A stretch of DNA of 64,000 nt from JAHFRG01 sp041495205. GTDB lineage: Bacteria > Pseudomonadota > Gammaproteobacteria > Burkholderiales > JAHFRG01. Positions 63,168 to 64,000 of the stretch are shown here, one piece after another. The translations under genes and the position numbers were made by a program. The stretch is taken from positions 1 through 64,000 of the forward strand of contig JBGQCF010000003.1 of the NCBI GenBank assembly GCA_041495205.1, written 5' to 3'. The notes under the pieces are model-generated. The model searched no databases. It saw nothing but the letters and a program-made list of their open reading frames with translations, and was not told where the DNA came from. How positions within the stretch are numbered: the stretch's first letter is position 1; every line of letters starts with the position of its first letter.

Positions 63168-64000
63168 ATGCCATCCTCCGTCCCGCAACTAGTCGACAAA
63201 TACGGCCGCAGCATCAGCTATATCCGGCTCTCGGTGACCGATCGCTGTGATTTCCGCTGCAGCTATTGCATGGCCGAAGAGATGACCTTTCTGCCCCGGG
63301 AACAGGTGTTATCCCTGGAAGAGTGCCTGCGGCTTTCCCACGTCTTTGTGGGCTTGGGGGTCACCAAAATCAGGATCACGGGAGGTGAACCTTTAGTACG
63401 CAAGAACATATTGTGGTTGCTTGAGCAGTTGGGAGCGCTCGAAGGCTTAAAAGAACTGGTTTTGACCACCAACGGCTCGCAGCTTGAGAAAATGGCCCAG
63501 GATATTCGGGCGGCCGGAGTCAAACGCGTGAACATCAGCCTGGATAGTCTTAAACCTGAACGTTTTAGGGCCCTGACCCGAGTGGGGGACCTTTCCAAAG
63601 TGCTGCGCGGCATTCAGGCCGCTAAAGCCGCAGGCTTTGCGGGCATCAAGCTCAATTGCGTGATGCTGCGGGGAGTCAATGATGATGAGTTGGCTGATTT
63701 GGTGCAGTTTGCGCTTAATCAGGAGCTCGATATCTCATTTATCGAGGAGATGCCGTTAGGCGAAGTGGATCATGTCCGGGCCAATACCTATTTCAGTCAG
63801 GATGAAGCGCTGCCCTTATTGCAGGCGCGTTTTAATCTGGTGAGTTCGGCGGAAACCACTGGGGGGCCTGCGCGGTACTGGCGTATTCCCGGGGCAAAAA
63901 CCAAGGTGGGCTTCATCTCGCCGCACTCGCACAACTTCTGTGAGTCATGCAATCGGGTGAGGATTACCTGCACCGGGGAGCTTTATCCTTGTTTGGGACA
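63168..64000 (+). CDS. moaA: GTP 3',8-cyclase MoaA, 3' end missing
   Basis: The frame from ATG 63168 is open to the window edge (277 codons). Radical SAM motif CDFRCSYC near residue 27, GGEPLVRKN for SAM binding, and the C-terminal Fe-S cysteines FCESCNRVRITCTGELYPCLG-type (CESC...C) are present. It makes 3',8-cyclo-GTP, the first intermediate of molybdopterin. Divergent from aorA. Confidence 0.95.
   Translation, partial: MPSSVPQLVDKYGRSISYIRLSVTDRCDFRCSYCMAEEMTFLPREQVLSLEECLRLSHVFVGLGVTKIRITGGEPLVRKNILWLLEQLGALEGLKELVLTTNGSQLEKMAQDIRAAGVKRVNISLDSLKPERFRALTRVGDLSKVLRGIQAAKAAGFAGIKLNCVMLRGVNDDELADLVQFALNQELDISFIEEMPLGEVDHVRANTYFSQDEALPLLQARFNLVSSAETTGGPARYWRIPGAKTKVGFISPHSHNFCESCNRVRITCTGELYPCLG

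Overview
The gene content points to a betaproteobacterium, probably near the Rhodocyclales or Nitrosomonadales. The clues are a ffs-pagL-dnaX-ybaB-recR block, a yciB-yciI-bolA-parvulin block, a GntR-sdhCDABE-gltA-sucAB-lpd operon facing mdh, and an NAD-type tungsten aldehyde oxidoreductase operon of the Aromatoleum kind. Every assignment rests on reading motifs in the sequence; no database search was run.

Layout. Positions 1-2259 hold a cut-off TPR/beta-barrel protein and a secreted FecR-domain protein. Positions 2297-6578 (minus strand) hold 4.5S RNA, a PagL-like lipid A deacylase, dnaX, ybaB, recR and an RluB-type pseudouridine synthase. Positions 6697-19738 form an acetate island: an acetyl-CoA synthetase, two decayed C-terminal remnants of a different acs, a symporter-histidine kinase, a receiver protein, a membrane sensor fused to a DnaQ-type exonuclease, a CBS/DUF294 nucleotidyltransferase-like protein, a FixJ/LuxR response regulator, and the two-gene acetate-type symporter. 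Positions 19821-22267 hold a lipoprotein, a TPR protein, two small membrane proteins, a broken exonuclease gene, a tRNA-Ser fragment and an intact tRNA-Ser(GGA). Positions 22325-36535 (minus) are a 12-gene run from a GntR/UTRA regulator through sdhCDAB, sdhE, gltA, sucA, sucB and lpd to an AcuI-like reductase and prpE. Divergently, 36750-43210 carry mdh, prpC, prpD and acnA. Positions 43333-53717 are mostly housekeeping: an MFS transporter, msrB, yciB, yciI, bolA, a parvulin, purL, nnrDE and a DUF190 protein. Positions 53850-64000 are a tungsten/molybdenum-cofactor region: moaE, moaD, mobB, tupCBA, a ModE-HTH/binding-protein regulator, a MoaD-like gene, aorC, aorB, aorA and the start of moaA.

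How the genes fit together. The window concentrates on activating and burning short-chain acids. Acetate is imported and activated under a dedicated signalling cluster. Propionate is activated by PrpE and enters the methylcitrate route through PrpC, PrpD and an aconitase. The products feed a nearly complete TCA block. The tungsten enzyme would oxidise aldehydes to the same acids, and its metal transporter, cofactor genes and a likely metal-sensing regulator sit beside it.

Points most worth a second look: an A9 slippery tract in dnaX that would give a 407-residue gamma form by a -1 shift; an inverted-repeat-bounded element lying exactly between moaD and moaE, with a diverged relative between yciB and yciI; the apparent replacement of a resident acs by a foreign one; the exonuclease-sensor fusion in the acetate island; a canonical EF-hand loop in the acetate-type symporter; and a perfect 14-bp hairpin between aorB and aorC.
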